Shown here piece by piece: positions 22,986 through 34,096 of a stretch of 64,000 nucleotides of DNA; positions within the stretch are counted from its first letter, which is position 1, and every line of letters begins with the position of its first letter. The notes under the pieces are model-generated. The model searched no databases. It was not told where the DNA came from and was given only the letters and a program-made list of their open reading frames with translations. The DNA is from Polyporus tsugae. Its lineage: Eukaryota; Basidiomycota; Agaricomycetes; Polyporales; Polyporaceae. The stretch covers positions 1,681,501-1,745,500 of the forward strand of contig JAHRBS010000014.1 in assembly GCA_024305745.1 (NCBI GenBank), in the 5' to 3' direction. A program made the position numbers and the translations under genes.

Positions 22986-24176
22986 TGGCTCGTCCGACGA
23001 GGGTACGTTGTCACACTTCAGGTTTCCGCCTGCGTCGATACCTTACAGAGGTTGATGCAGCCGCTCCTCCCAGCGAACACGCTTTATTACAGATGTCCCA
23101 GGTTCAACCCCCTCAAATATTCAGGACATTCTATACGTGGTCCGTACACTTGCCTTCCACTATGCTCGATGCGGGCGGCGCTGACTCGTCGTTATCGGCA
23201 CTGCAGGTGTTGAACACCACTGTCTCCTGGGAAACACTAGGCTGAGATCGTAACTTATATCTAAGTAACGCGATATTTACATCCTCCTCGATCCACGATC
23301 GTCCCGTTCTTTCTTCCTGCCATCCGCGCCATTTCGCTATTAAATGGCTGTTATTTATGTACTATTATCGTCGCCCTTCGCTTCTTTCCGAGCTTTCGTA
23401 TTTCAGTCATGTTCGTGCTAGTGTACGGATGTATAAGTTGCCAGTCTGTCAAATCGCAGTTGGTCTCCAAGGTCAAGGAACTCGGAAATGTTATGCTCAC
23501 TAATCGACCGTAAGTCATCATCACCAAGGAGCTGGGTGGAGTCCAAGTACAACGCGCGCGCGTTCAAGTTGCGACGTCGTACTTACTTTAAGTCAGGACC
23601 GGGCCCCAGCCGCCGCAGGTGAATACTAGTTATAATTCCTTACATGGCTAGTGTTCTCCATGTGACTCAGTACTACGTGCATTTGTCCAACCGCCGCAGG
23701 AACCCTCCAAACTCGCTCGGGTTTCTGAGTCGGTGGCCGGGGTGATAACTTGTGTGAACGTGACCACGATTAGCGGGAGGCGGGAGGCCTGCAGCAAGTT
23801 CTTTGTTTGGAACTATTTGGGTCCCAGGCTTGGGCGCTTGCTGGACTCGTCAGTCAGATGTCCGTCGGTCAATATTCAATATTCAATCTCTAGACCCGTC
23901 GTCTTGCTCTCGACTCTGGTATTCGTCCCCAATAATACCCTCACTGCGGTTCCTTTCGGTTGATGTCTTGATTTCGATGGGCTCGTCCTTCTGAGCATGT
24001 CACTCTCACCGCTGCAGTCGGTCTTCTCAGGCGGACAGAGAACAATGGCCTTTGATTGTCCTTCAATCAACCTTGTTCCCCCATTACGTCGACCGTAGTA
24101 CAATGGGAGCTGCTGAGATATTTTGCGGCCTCGGTATGTTTCTGTTCCCCCGTTCCTCCGTCTTCCGTCTTGCAGG
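22986..24176. other. P2 3' flank and R4 promoter
   Basis: Begins with a candidate 3' UTR intron of P2 (GTACGT donor at 23003, acceptor CTTACAG at 23048 or GATGCAG at 23060). The rest shows no gene. A possible untranslated leader intron lies just before R4: GTATGT at 24134 with acceptor TTGCAG at about 24175. Confidence 0.45.
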
Positions 24177-25751
24177 ATGTCTCCAGTACCTCAGGCCATT
24201 GCCTCTTTCCTAGCTGCCGTCTTAGTTCTGATTCCCCTCCCCTCTCATTGGAGGGCACGCAACATCCCTACAGTCTCCCTTGTCATCTGGCTGTTCGTGC
24301 TCAACGTCGCCCATGGAGTCAACGTCATTGTCTGGTGGGACAACCTCCAACTCAAGCTCCTAATCTGGTGCGACATCGGTGAGTTCCTCGCTTTCGGAGA
24401 ACGATCCTCCGTTTACGCCCCCTCTTTCCACACTGTTCCATTCGCTTTACCACATACCTCAGTCTCCAAGCTTGTCATCGGGGCCAACATGGCCTTACCG
24501 GCTGCATGTTTCTGCTTGGCCATGCGCCTTGAAGGTGTCGCCGCAGTACGCCTCGTGAAGACAACCTACCCCGATAAGCGTCGAAGGATGTTAGTCGACG
24601 TCGCCATTTGCGTTGGGATACCGTGCATCTATATGGCTCTCCGTAGGTCTCTCCCTAACAGGGCGAGAAATGGGTGCTCATAGTAATATTTCGCAGATTA
24701 CGTCGTGCAAGGTCACAGATTCGACATCATAGAGGACTTTGGCTGCCAACCGGAGTCCTACGTTTCCCTGCCAGAATTTTTCCTGGTATGGTTTGTTCCT
24801 ATTCTTTCCTGTCTTGGGACGTTTGTTTTTGGAGGTGCGTGACTCTATATATGTTGATGGATGGCGCCAACTGACAGCCTGTAGGGATGGCGTTCATGCA
24901 CTTCTTCCGTCGCCGTGCCACTTTCGCTCGCCATCTTGCTACCTCTAATTCCGGACTTACTCCTTCTCGCTACTTCCGACTCATGACGATGTCCTTGGCA
25001 TTGGTCATCTGGGACCTCGTCGTTTTTACTCTCACGTTATCTTTCAACTATCGAAATGGTCTCCGACCCTGGACCAGCTGGGCGGATGTACACTCCAATT
25101 GGTTGAACGTCAACAGGTTCCCCATCGTTGTCATCCCTAAGTCCGACAAGAGCTGGTTGTACTTCATCTGGTGGACCATTCCTGTGACGGCGTACATGTT
25201 CTTCGCCTTCTTTGCATTCGGCCATGATACCGTGATCCAGATGGTAGCCTGCGTCCGGTGGTTCCGCCGTCGTATCCTTCGACAGGATCCTGATCGCATG
25301 ACTGTCGCCCCACTGGGGTCGCTAGGCAAGCCAAGGTACGTTGACTCCGCAAGCCCGGTTAGTCCTCTAACTGACCCGCGCGGATAGCTTGTCATCACGC
25401 CGTCCGTATGGGTTCTCGCCCATGGATTCCAAGGACGACACTCTCGCTTCTCCACTCTCCGGTCCCCTTTCTCTCACTTCTGTCGACTACTCTCGACTTA
25501 GCTGGCCTGATACGCCCAGTACAACCGTATCTATACCCACCTCCCCATCAGTGCATACCCTTGGAGAGAAGGAGACCGAAGCGCATACGATGCCAACCAG
25601 CACTTCCGACGACCCCTCCCCTCCCTATATACCTCCTAGTCTAAACAGTCCCATGTCACCGGTCCTTATCGCTCCTCCTCCAGCCACTCTCCATCGCGGA
25701 GGGCGCGACATAGCGGTCATTCTGCATGCACACACAGATCAAGTCGTCTAA
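24177..25751 (+). CDS. STE3: STE3-type pheromone receptor R4
   Basis: Exons 24177-24378, 24463-24642, 24697-24834, 24885-25335 and 25388-25751 give an intact 444-residue frame. The start is the ATG of MSPVPQ, directly before TM1; the frame is open upstream but without an ATG. Landmarks: 'PLPSHWRARN' after TM1, 'VWWDN', 'VQGHRFDIIEDFGC', 'TPSRYFRLMTMS' before TM6, 'WTIPVTAYMFFAFFAFG' in TM7. The tail includes 'ASPLSGPLS' and ends 'HAHTDQVV'. Exon lengths 202/180/138 are identical to R5, marking these two as the closest pair in gene structure. It forms a unit with P1, P2 and R3. A truncated relative of its 3' half lies at 31454-32019. Confidence 0.93.
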
Positions 25752-25879
25752 TTGCCCACCCCGAAGTCCGTCGTTTCGTTCTGTAGCGCTAGCATTGTTG
25801 CTATATACCTGCCCCTCTGCATCATTCGTCTTGTGCCTTCCTGGCCACCCGCTTTGTATACTAGTATACGACTTTTTTT

Positions 25880-26010
25880 TAACGTTCTCCACGTGGACTC
25901 CGACTTACGTCTTGCGAACATCTGTCCTCAACAAGCCCCGGGCGCAATTCAACGAATTCCTCACGTCTACGAAGTCATCGCTACGCACGATATTTCTTAT
26001 GGTGCTGTCC
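25880..26010 (+). pseudogene. Receptor remnant downstream of R4
   Basis: A short translated stretch containing 'RAQFNEFLTSTKSSL' resembles the receptor segment after TM5, where R1 has 'RRQFNELMASNKNL' and R3 'RAQFNAYLTSNTSL'; 'TYVL' precedes it as 'TYCIL' does in R1. Receptor-like sequence fades on both sides and is interrupted by stops. I read it as a leftover of another receptor copy, though the match is short. Confidence 0.4.
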
Positions 26011-26164
26011 ACAACGTCTCATCATGCTCCAAATCCCAATCTCAAGTTGCGGCATTGCCTCAGCATCACATCACACCTTGAGGCCGTGGCACAGGTGGTC
26101 TGACACCCCTTCGACTTCGGACGATTTGTGTGGATCCTCGCTGGCGAGCTGACCTGTGGGCAGG

Positions 26165-27250
26165 CTCGCGTTTGCAATCCCTTGCGTACGTTATTATCGA
26201 CTTGTGTTCCGTTCTCCCTTGTTCCTGATGTCTCGCCTCTGTAGCATCATGTCGTCCTCAACCAAGACTGCCGCACGCGTATTCATGCAACGTGGCCCTC
26301 CACAACCTCCGTATTCTCTTTTTCTGACGAAAGGCCCGTCGGCACCTACCAGGGTTTGGCAAGCCCGCCCTCGTCTGTTTCCATGCGCGCTCATACACGA
26401 CCACTTCACGCGCGGGAACGCAGACGGCACAAGGAAACCTCCCTCGCTCCCCTCGATGCCCACGTAACCCGTCGAGCCCTGGCCAAGCGAGCACTATCGC
26501 CCACGGATGGGACGTTGAGCCACGAGCCGGAGTAGCAGCCGTTCCACTGCGGTTGACAGACGTCGAGGCCGCGTGTGTCGTATGGCGCGCGTATCCGAAT
26601 GTCATTTGTCTTTCCTCGACGTCGAGTGATCGTCGGGGTCGCCTACGCCGCCGCTGAACCTCCACCACGTCGCTTCGTAAAGCGTTGTGTCTCCTTTGTA
26701 CGTCTCTCCGTGTGGAAACGGGGGAATGGTCGTTTGCCATATCGTTGCATGTCTATCCTGCAGTGATTGTGACGACGATCTTTCCATTCTTCAAGATCGG
26801 TGCCCGCCAACGTATTGGTGAGCACGGAGTTGAGTACAATGCTCACGTCACCCATCTCTCCGCTCTCGCCAGGCGAGCCCCCGGCGGCGCTCGCTGTAGC
26901 CCATGGGCTCGATGCTCGGCCACGACTCGGCGCAGTCGGCCACGTCGCTGTCGTTCACGGACATCGAGACGGCGCGCATCCCGTGGTTCGTCTCGCTCGA
27001 CGTCGAGCGGTCGTCGGAGCCGCCTACGCCGTTGAACCTCCATCATGTCGCTTCGTGAAGTTTTGCGGGACGGGACCCTGGTGGCGAGTCGCCGGAGGGG
27101 TATGTGTACATCTGTATCGCTAATCACGTCGTTCGCCGTCTCTCGTGCTGAGACACGGGAGTGGTCGTTTGTGTCCCTACATGATCATTATCCTAAAGAC
27201 ATCCTGATGACGATCTTTTCATTCTTTAGGACCTTGGTGTATTCATATGT
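26165..27250 (+). repeat. Repeat family copy a
   Basis: First of three related blocks (others at 30185-31200 and, inverted, 48060-48790). It starts with a conserved CAATCCCTTGCGTACGT. A segment translatable as '...SAPTRVWQARPR' follows. It then contains two diverged subcopies of a module (about 26560-26790 and 26840-27245) whose translation in one frame ends 'SSEPPTPLNLHHVAS' plus stop. After this come GCTGAGACACGGGAGTGGTC and GATGACGATCTTTTCATTC motifs recurring in all copies. Probably a duplicated gene end plus 3' UTR now decayed. I do not recognise the protein. Confidence 0.55.
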
Positions 27251-27306
27251 TCCGTGACGAGCTCGAAACTAGTACGGCAGCTTATTACACCTGCTCAAAT
27301 TGGTGT

Positions 27307-29013
27307 TCACACCGATGCGCGTGAAGACCGATGACAATTGACGTACATATGATCCTTCCAATACTCGTCTGTCGGTCGCCCGGGCCTATCGACGGTATGC
27401 GGGATGTTGTCGAGATCCACAGTGATCAAGCGATGCGGCATGGTCACCATGCATCGACCCCATGCAACGGTCGTTCGAGGGAGCGTGCGGACCTTCTCCA
27501 GGAAATACCGCACGCGACCTTCCATGTCCTCGCTGGACAATGCATCCAGAGTGTAGCAGTATGAGCCAACCTCTCTCGGACGATCACACCACATAGGCTT
27601 CGGATGATCCAGGGACTTTGAGGCGAATAGCGCAAAGCACCTGATCTCGATCTGTAGGGAGACTATAGGGAGCTGTTGGAGCGCGGTTCCGACATCGTCC
27701 TAAGCGAGAATATATATGCGGTGGGAAGGCGGAAGTGAGACAACAATCCACGCAAAAGATTGTAATGCCGATACGCACGAGGTATGTCTTGAAATCAAAC
27801 GGCACCTCGGTGACATCGAGGCGCAGTTCGAGAGATGAAAGCGATAAGAAGGTCTCGACCCGCTGAGAAAAAAGGGCTGCAATGTAGTCGATGTGTGGGG
27901 GACGTAGGGCCAGACGAAAGAGAGTTGGGCGAGCATCCGTGTAGATATCGCAGATGGCTGCGACTTCCCCCTCCAAGGTCCCTCCCCATGCAATCAAGTG
28001 TAGGTTCGGGATGCGACACGTAAGGCCCACCGTGTATGCATCCAAGGTCATCGCCATGATGTTCTCCAACGCGAGCCAAGATCCGCGTGCGAATTGGTCT
28101 TCCCTGTTAGACCTCCGAAGCTCCTCGGACGATTTTCCCCGCAGAATGTCCATTGATAGGCTGTGCGTGGGCATGAAATCAGTCGCCCAGAGGACGAATG
28201 AGTTGCCGAAGTGGAGAGCACGAAGGGCGGGGAAGGCATTGATGTATGGGCGGACAAGAGGGATGCAATACCTGGGAATGGTCAAATGCGTGAGGCGAGG
28301 ATAAATGTGTATGATCGAGCACCCTTCCACTGTGAAACGGCCAATGAGAGATATCGACTCCAGCGTCGCGGAAAAGGAGGAAAAGAGCCATAGGGGATCC
28401 AGATTCCGGTTGTAACCCACATGCTCTAGGCCCTTCTCACCGGGGCCTTGCGGCAGCGATACTCTCATCGTCTTCAACGGGGTACGCATTCTCTTCAGAA
28501 GTCTGGCGTAGGAAAATTTTTCTAGTTCACCGCCCGTATCGATCTCGAGATGATGGATTCCGGTGAGCGTGGCAAATGCGGGGAGAATTCGCGGCGACGA
28601 GCGCATAAGATGCTCGATCGCAAGGAAGCGGAGGCATTGGAGTGTGGTAATATGTCCTAGAACCTCAATGAGGAGATCCGCGATAGGTTCGACAGCCTGT
28701 ATAGGTCGGAGCTGGAGAACCGAAGGCTGTCGCATTGGGATAGTAGGGAAAACCGCCGACGTTTATCAGAGAGCATGAATCGGCAGAATGACTCTACCAC
28801 TTCATCGCCGGCCAAGTAGATGTGTCGAGGAGTAAGAAGGAGAGAAGCACATTCCATATAGAGGAGTCTGCAGGTTCGGGTCATGGTCGAGACATCCTTT
28901 AAACGGTGCAACTGGGCCAGTAACTGTGATACCAGGATGAGGATATCGTAGTTCACTTCCATTCCGTACGCGTCCTCTGTACAGCTAGGCAAGAAAACCA
29001 GATCAGACATCAT
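27307..29013 (-). pseudogene. F-box-like gene Fb2, frameshifted
   Basis: Paralogue of Fb1 with the same two-exon structure: exon 1 29013-27779, exon 2 27672-27307, starting at 'MMSDLVF'. The F-box region ('YDILILVSQLLAQ', 'TCRLLYMECASLLL') is preserved. After 'LSQCDSLRFSS', around 28680-28700, the frame shifts: compared with Fb1 there are eight extra bases between the codons for 'SQC' and 'EPIADLL', so translation ends soon after. Downstream of this the second frame continues collinear with Fb1 to the C terminus, including 'DALSSEDMEGRVRYFLEKV'. No intron of plausible length repairs it. Recent inactivation is likely because the rest is clean; an assembly error is the alternative. Confidence 0.7.
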
Positions 29014-30184
29014 GGTCACGGTGGTATTCCTGCGCTCATGACGAACAGACCTTTGGCTGATGACCAATTCGATTGCGATACACGCGGGTGAGGGAATGAC
29101 AGCAGAACAGGCCAATGCAATATCATTATGGCCCGCCGGTTGGATGTTGGAGGGCCCCCCGGTACGGAGACGGGCCGCTCCGTGGCCAAATACGCGTCAA
29201 TATTGAGTCAGTCCTCTTTTCCCCGCCAGGATAAGCATTCTTCGCGTCGACAATGTGTCGACAATCCTTCAAACATCCTTCGCTCTGTGAACGCTTCTCT
29301 TGGATACAGCAAGATGTCAGATGACCGCAGGGAAAGAGATTACCAGGCGCCTTTCTTGCCCCCTTCTTCCAACCCGCTTCAACGTTCCGCTCGACTGGCT
29401 GTCCATGTCCTTGTTCCCTTCGAATTACCCTGTTCCCCCCACTCTCTCCAGGAGCACTTCTCTCAGACCGCCCGCCCTCTACCTGCTTTGAAATCCTCCT
29501 CGACCTGACGTCACGGTCGATCCCGCATAAGGACCCCGGCCACCGTTTCCTCCCCCTCCCATAGCACCTGGAGGAACTCGTCGACCCGTTCCCACATGAT
29601 GAGGACGTCTCCGTGTGTCTAAACGGCTGCTTAAGTTCCGTCATGTAGGTCAAGGATGCCATCCACTATTCAGCGGCTAATGCGATATTTGTGAGTAACT
29701 CTTTGCTGCGTATGAAGGCTCATGGAGCATTCAGATTCGTGCATAACAGCTTCTGTCAGCATTTCCGCTCCGTCAAATCTATAACCAATCGACTCTACGG
29801 CATCGCTCGCGTGAAGTCGACTAGAGCGGAGTCACGGTGAGCATTTCTATCATTCTATGCGTATGGGTATCTCTACCAAGTCATCGCTCACGATGAACTG
29901 GTCCTTCCAGCTCACGGCGCTGTCCAACGTCATTGGTACTCCCTTTACCATTCTTAGGTTACGGGACTTACCTCTGTCTCTCACAACACAATCTCTCGCG
30001 CCGCGGACAAATTGAGCAGATCCCTGCAACGACTCGGCCGGTTAGCGTCCGGGCGGTTTCGCTTATGAGCTCAAGGGGTCTCTTTCCCCCACCTCCACCC
30101 TGGAGTGGGACGTCATGAACGCTCCCCGTTCTGGCTCCTCGCAGGCAATTTGGTCTTGAAGTTTGGGCTTCAAGACGTCTAGGA
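29014..30184. other. Spacer with decayed receptor-like scrap
   Basis: Contains the Fb2 upstream region and, at about 29714-29840, a short receptor-like stretch listed separately. Otherwise no supported gene; many short frames overlap on both strands. Confidence 0.4.
29714..29840 (+). pseudogene. Possible receptor TM3-loop remnant
   Basis: A + strand frame containing 'SITNRLYGIARVKSTRAESR' resembles the segment after TM3 of the receptors ('VINRRLYHIANVSAVSISRADKR' in R1, given here only for its pattern: N-R-x-L-Y-x-I-x-x-V ... R-A). Flanking receptor features are lost. It sits between Fb2 and repeat copy b, in the zone where other receptor fragments lie. Weak but consistent with repeated duplication of receptor sequence here. 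Confidence 0.35.
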
Positions 30185-31200
30185 ACCCAAAAGCCGGCTT
30201 GCGATCCCTTGCGTACGTCGGCTTCAATTTCCGTTGCCTTGCTTCTGACATCTCGTTGTACCAGCATGCCGCCCCAACGAGGATTCCTTTTGCAGACGCT
30301 CTCCCTCCTCACGAGTACCCGAATCCCCCGCGTACCTATCTTTCACGATCTCCATACTGTCCCTTCCTGGAGAACATTCCGTCAGCACCTACCAGGGTCC
30401 GACGAGCGCGCCTTCGCTCATCTCCCGTCCAGGTCGACGGCGCCCCCCTAGTATAACCACTTTACGCACCGCAAAGCCGACGGACCCTCAGAGGCATGCC
30501 CCCGTCGGTGCTCATGTCACCTATCTCGTCAGGTGAGCGCTCGGCGGCGCGCTCACCCGCAGCGGACTCAGCGTTCACCCACCCCTCTGAACAGTCAGAC
30601 GCGTCGCTGCTGTTCACGAAAATCGATGCGGTAGACGGCATGCGCACTTCGTGGTATGTCTCCGTGGACATCAAAGGGTCGTCGAAGCCGCCTACACCGC
30701 TGGATCCCCTTCATCTCGCTTCCTAGAGCGTTGGTGGGTGGGATGCTAGTGGGGAGTGGACGGGACTGGGGCATGTGTGTATTTCACGCGTTGCACCGCA
30801 AACGGTATACTCGAGGCCACCCCTCCTCGACCCCCCATCAGTCTTATCGTCAAGCGAGCCGTCTGAGGCCCTGTCGCCTACGGACTCGGTGTGCGGCGCT
30901 CAGCCCCGATTCAAAACAGTCGGCCGCATCTCTCTCATCTACGGACATGGAGACCGCGTATGGCATCCGTATTCGTCTTATTCGAGGTCGAGCGATCGTC
31001 GGACCTGCCTATGCCGTTGAACCCACGTCGCATCATGAGGTGTCGCTGAACAGATACTGGGGCAAGAGAGGGTCATGTATGTATCGCGCTATTTGTCGTA
31101 TTTTCGATCCTGTGCTGAGACGCCGGAACAGTCGTCTGTATCGTTACGTTTCCCTATCACATCCATTGTGATGACGATCTCTACATCCTTCGGGATATTG
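30185..31200 (+). repeat. Repeat family copy b
   Basis: Second block of the family described at 26165-27250. It opens with GCGATCCCTTGCGTACGTC, continues with a 'PSAPTRVRRAR' segment, and again has two modules. The first (about 30496-30726) keeps a 76-codon ATG frame ending 'SSKPPTPLDPLHLAS' plus stop; the second (about 30850-31195) is frameshifted relative to it. The GTGCTGAGACGCCGG and GATGACGATCTCTAC motifs recur after the second module. Conservation of the peptide end across copies suggests former coding. Confidence 0.55.
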
Positions 31201-31289
31201 GCGGGTTTCAATGTTGCGGCTCCGGACTAATCCGGCAGCGGAGGCTCCCTGCTCAGACCAATGTTTAGACCACGCCAGTGCAGACCGGC

Positions 31290-31453
31290 GACATTAAACG
31301 ACTTACAGATTCCCCCAATGCTTGTCTGTAGGGTGTCCAGTTCTGTCGACGGTATGTGGGATGTTGTCGAGATCCACGGTGATCAAGCGGCGAGGCATGG
31401 TCACCATGCATCGACCCCATGCAATCGTTGCTCGACGGAGCGTGCGGACCTTG
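31290..31453 (-). pseudogene. F-box gene 3' fragment (Fb family)
   Basis: About 160 bp matching, on the minus strand, the middle of exon 2 of Fb2: the codons for the 'TVAWGRCMVTMPHRL' and 'VDLDNIPHTVDRP' regions are recognisable, and the DNA identity to 27345-27495 is high. It stops abruptly at about 31453, where receptor-derived sequence on the opposite strand begins. Truncated at both ends. Confidence 0.65.
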
Positions 31454-32019
31454 AGTCGTCATTCCGAAGTCTGACCAACATTGGCTTTACTTCGACTGGT
31501 GGACCATCCCCGTCACGGCCTTCGTATTTTTCGCTTTCTTCGCCTTCAGCCAGGACGCTCGTCGAGATCGGATGGACGTTGCCTCACTAAGCTCATTTGG
31601 CAAGACGAGGTTCGTGCATCATCTGCTTATCGTCGGGGCTTAGCTCATTCGTATGCATAGTTTATCACCTCCCATCCCGCCCAAGCCTCGCGCATACGGC
31701 TTCACGGGTTTGAAGGACAAACCTCCTTCTCCTCTTTCTGGACCTCTCTCATCAGCCTCCGCAGACTATTCCAGACTGAGTTGGCCCGCCACGCCTAGCA
31801 CGACCGTGTCCACAAGCCCCTCGCACACCTTCGAAAGCAAGGAGGCGGAAGCGCATGCAACTCCGTCAAGCCTCTCTGATGACCCATCGCCCCCTTATGT
31901 ACGTCCCAGTCCCACCACTCCGATACCCCCCGTCACCGTAGCGCCGCCACCACTTGCGCACTCACGCGAAGACCGTACCGCCGATAATCGCACATGCGCA
32001 CACGGACCAGATCGTCTAA
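31454..32019 (+). pseudogene. Truncated receptor, R4-like 3' half
   Basis: Starts abruptly with sequence translatable as 'IPKSDQHWLYFDWWTIPVTA', matching R4 around TM7 ('IPKSDKSWLYFIWWTIPVTA'), followed by 'FFAFFAFSQDA'. A GTTCGT...TTAG intron then sits where R4 has intron 4. The tail matches R4 ('SPLSGPLSSASADYSRLSWP', 'SDDPSPPYV'). About 70 bp before the end the frame slips: the R4-like ending 'AHAHTDQIV' with stop at 32017-32019 is in another frame than the rest. TM1-TM6 are missing, so it cannot encode a receptor. Confidence 0.8.
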
Positions 32020-32452
32020 TCTGGCGTCGCATTGTGACTTCGGTTCTATTTCATGTCTGGCCTGTATCCACCAGTGTATACTTTTCGTTCTGTAGCTTTT
32101 GCCCCACTGCCACGTCGACGCAATCGAGAAAGCGCTTTTTCGAGGATGTTAGCGGGAATGCTACGGCAAGAGATGTTTGCCTTAGGACTATACCCCCGAA
32201 TTTTTTTTCCTCTAGCCCCCTCATCTTGGAAAATCCCCTCTGTATCGTAGTGTACGACATGTTACGACCGTCCATGATTGCGCATATAGACCACAATATC
32301 AATCAATCAACTTCTACGCTACGTGAATTCATGTCCCCGCCGTGTTGCGAGACGCCGGGTGCAGGATTTTCCTTTGCTGCAATTGTCAGACATGAATCAT
32401 AGCAATAACGGCCATAGAAACGCTTACCTTCGGCGATGCCATCTGCAGTGGC
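32020..32452. other. Spacer pseudo-receptor/Fb3
   Basis: Converging 3' flanks. Parts resemble the 3' flank of R4 (TTTCGTTCTGTAGC near 32087 and 25776), so the duplication that produced the pseudo-receptor included downstream sequence. No gene. Confidence 0.45.
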
Positions 32453-34096
32453 TCAGTACCCATCTCTCCAATACTTCAAGTTGTCAGTAGACCGTGCGGG
32501 TCTGTCAATGTTGTGTGGAACATTGTCGAGGTCCACGCCGACGAAACGATGGGGAACTTTCATCCGGCATCGACCCCATGCAATTGTCACTCGACGGAGT
32601 GTGCGGATCGTCTGCAGGTAATACCGCATGTGACCTTCCATATCCTCTCGAGAAAGCGCATCCAGCGTATAGCAGCGTGCATCTTTTTCCTCGCCCCACC
32701 GCCCTGGATCATCGCAGGGAATGGGGTCCTGGAACGAAGTTCTTGGTATCAAGAACGCTATACATTTGATCTCGACTTGCAGGGAGACGATAGACAGATG
32801 CTGGAGTCCAGTCCCAATCTCCTTCTATGCGACAAAGGGCGTGAGTAGATGAGCCACAAGTTCCCCTCCCGCAAAGAGACTGACACTACTCACAAGATAC
32901 GACGAGAAGTCGAATCCCGCAGCGTTGACGTCGAGGCGAAGTTCCAGAGACGAGAGCGACGAGAAAAGCTCGACCCGCCGGTCGAAAAGCGCGGGGATGT
33001 AGTCAATGAGCAGGGGTCGCAGCGCGAGGCGGAAGTGAGACGGACGGGCATCCGCGAAGACGGCACATATCGCGGAGATATCGGTCTCCGCGTTTCCGCC
33101 AAATGCGACAAGGTGCAAGCTGGGGATGTGGCATGTAAAAGCCACCCTGTATGCATCCAAAGTGTTCGCCATGAAGGACTCCAGCGCGGGCCACGAGCCG
33201 TGCACCAGTTGGTCTTCCCGATTGTATGTTCGAAGGTCTTGGGGTGACTTACCCCGGTAGGGACGCTCCAACAAGTTCGCTCCAGGCCCCAAATGATTCT
33301 CCCAGAACGCCCTGTAGTTGAAACGCAGGACACGAAGAGATGGGAAGGCGTCGATATATGGGCGCACAATGGGCATGCAATGGACAAAAACCGATAAATG
33401 CGTAAGGCGGGGATAGACATGGACCACGGAACATGCTTCGACCGTGGTGCGACCGAGGAGAGTGATGGACTCCAACGTGGAGGAGAAGGAAGTGAATAGC
33501 CACAGAGGATCCAGATCCCGACTGTACGTCACATGCAGCACTTCTCTGTCCTGATGATGGGGTAACTTGAGTTTCACCGCCTTTATCGGGGACTGTATCG
33601 TTTTGAATAATCGGACGTAGGAGAATATTCCTATGAATCGAGAACTATAGATTTCGAGGGACTGAACGCAGGTGAGAGATGCAAAGGCCAGGAGTAAGCG
33701 CGGTGGTGCGAACAACACGTCATCGATCGGAAGAAAGCCAAGACGTGGAAGGGTAGTGGCCCGCATTTGTCCCAAGATTTCGATGAGAAGGTCCACAACG
33801 GGTTCTGGCAGGGCATTCCCACCGAATTCCAGGAGAGGGCAGCAGGATAGTATGGGAAATCGACGGTTTGGGTCAGATAACATGAATCGACAGAAAGATC
33901 GTACATCGTTCTCGCTGAACAAGTAGATCTTTCGAGGGCCAAGAAGGAGTGGGGCGCAGTCAACATGGAGCCGTCGGCAAGTACGCGATAGAGCCGCGAC
34001 ATCCCGGATACGATGAGGGTGCAATTTGGTCATCATGTGCGAGATCAGGAGGAATATGTCGTGGCTGAGCTTCATCATTCTTGATGTGTCCTCCAT
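32453..34096 (-). CDS. F-box-like protein Fb3
   Basis: Third F-box paralogue, intact: exon 1 34096-32894, exon 2 32800-32453, 516 residues. Starts at ATG of MEDTSRMMKLSHDI, directly before the F-box-like segment ('HDIFLLISHMMTKL', 'TCRRLHVDCAPLLLG'). The exon 1 donor is a consensus GTGAGT after 'FSSYL', which fixed the splice junction for the whole family; exon 2 begins 'HLSIVSLQVEIKC'. The C-terminal block 'DALSREDMEGHMRYYLQTI' and 'TIAWGRC' is conserved. More divergent from Fb1 than Fb2 is. SCF-type adaptor role is inferred from the F-box only; substrate unknown. Paralogue H2 lies beyond its 5' end, mirroring Fb1/H1. Confidence 0.78.

Noticed and set aside
24084..24176. Upstream exon of R4 starting at ATGGGAGCTGCT
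   Set aside because: The GTATGT...TTGCAG intron is plausible, but joining it puts the receptor frame out of phase; more likely a leader intron.
31653..32402. 250-codon open frame as an independent gene
   Set aside because: Its first half is the receptor tail of the R4-like pseudogene, and the rest only stays open by a frame slip past the ancestral stop at 32017.
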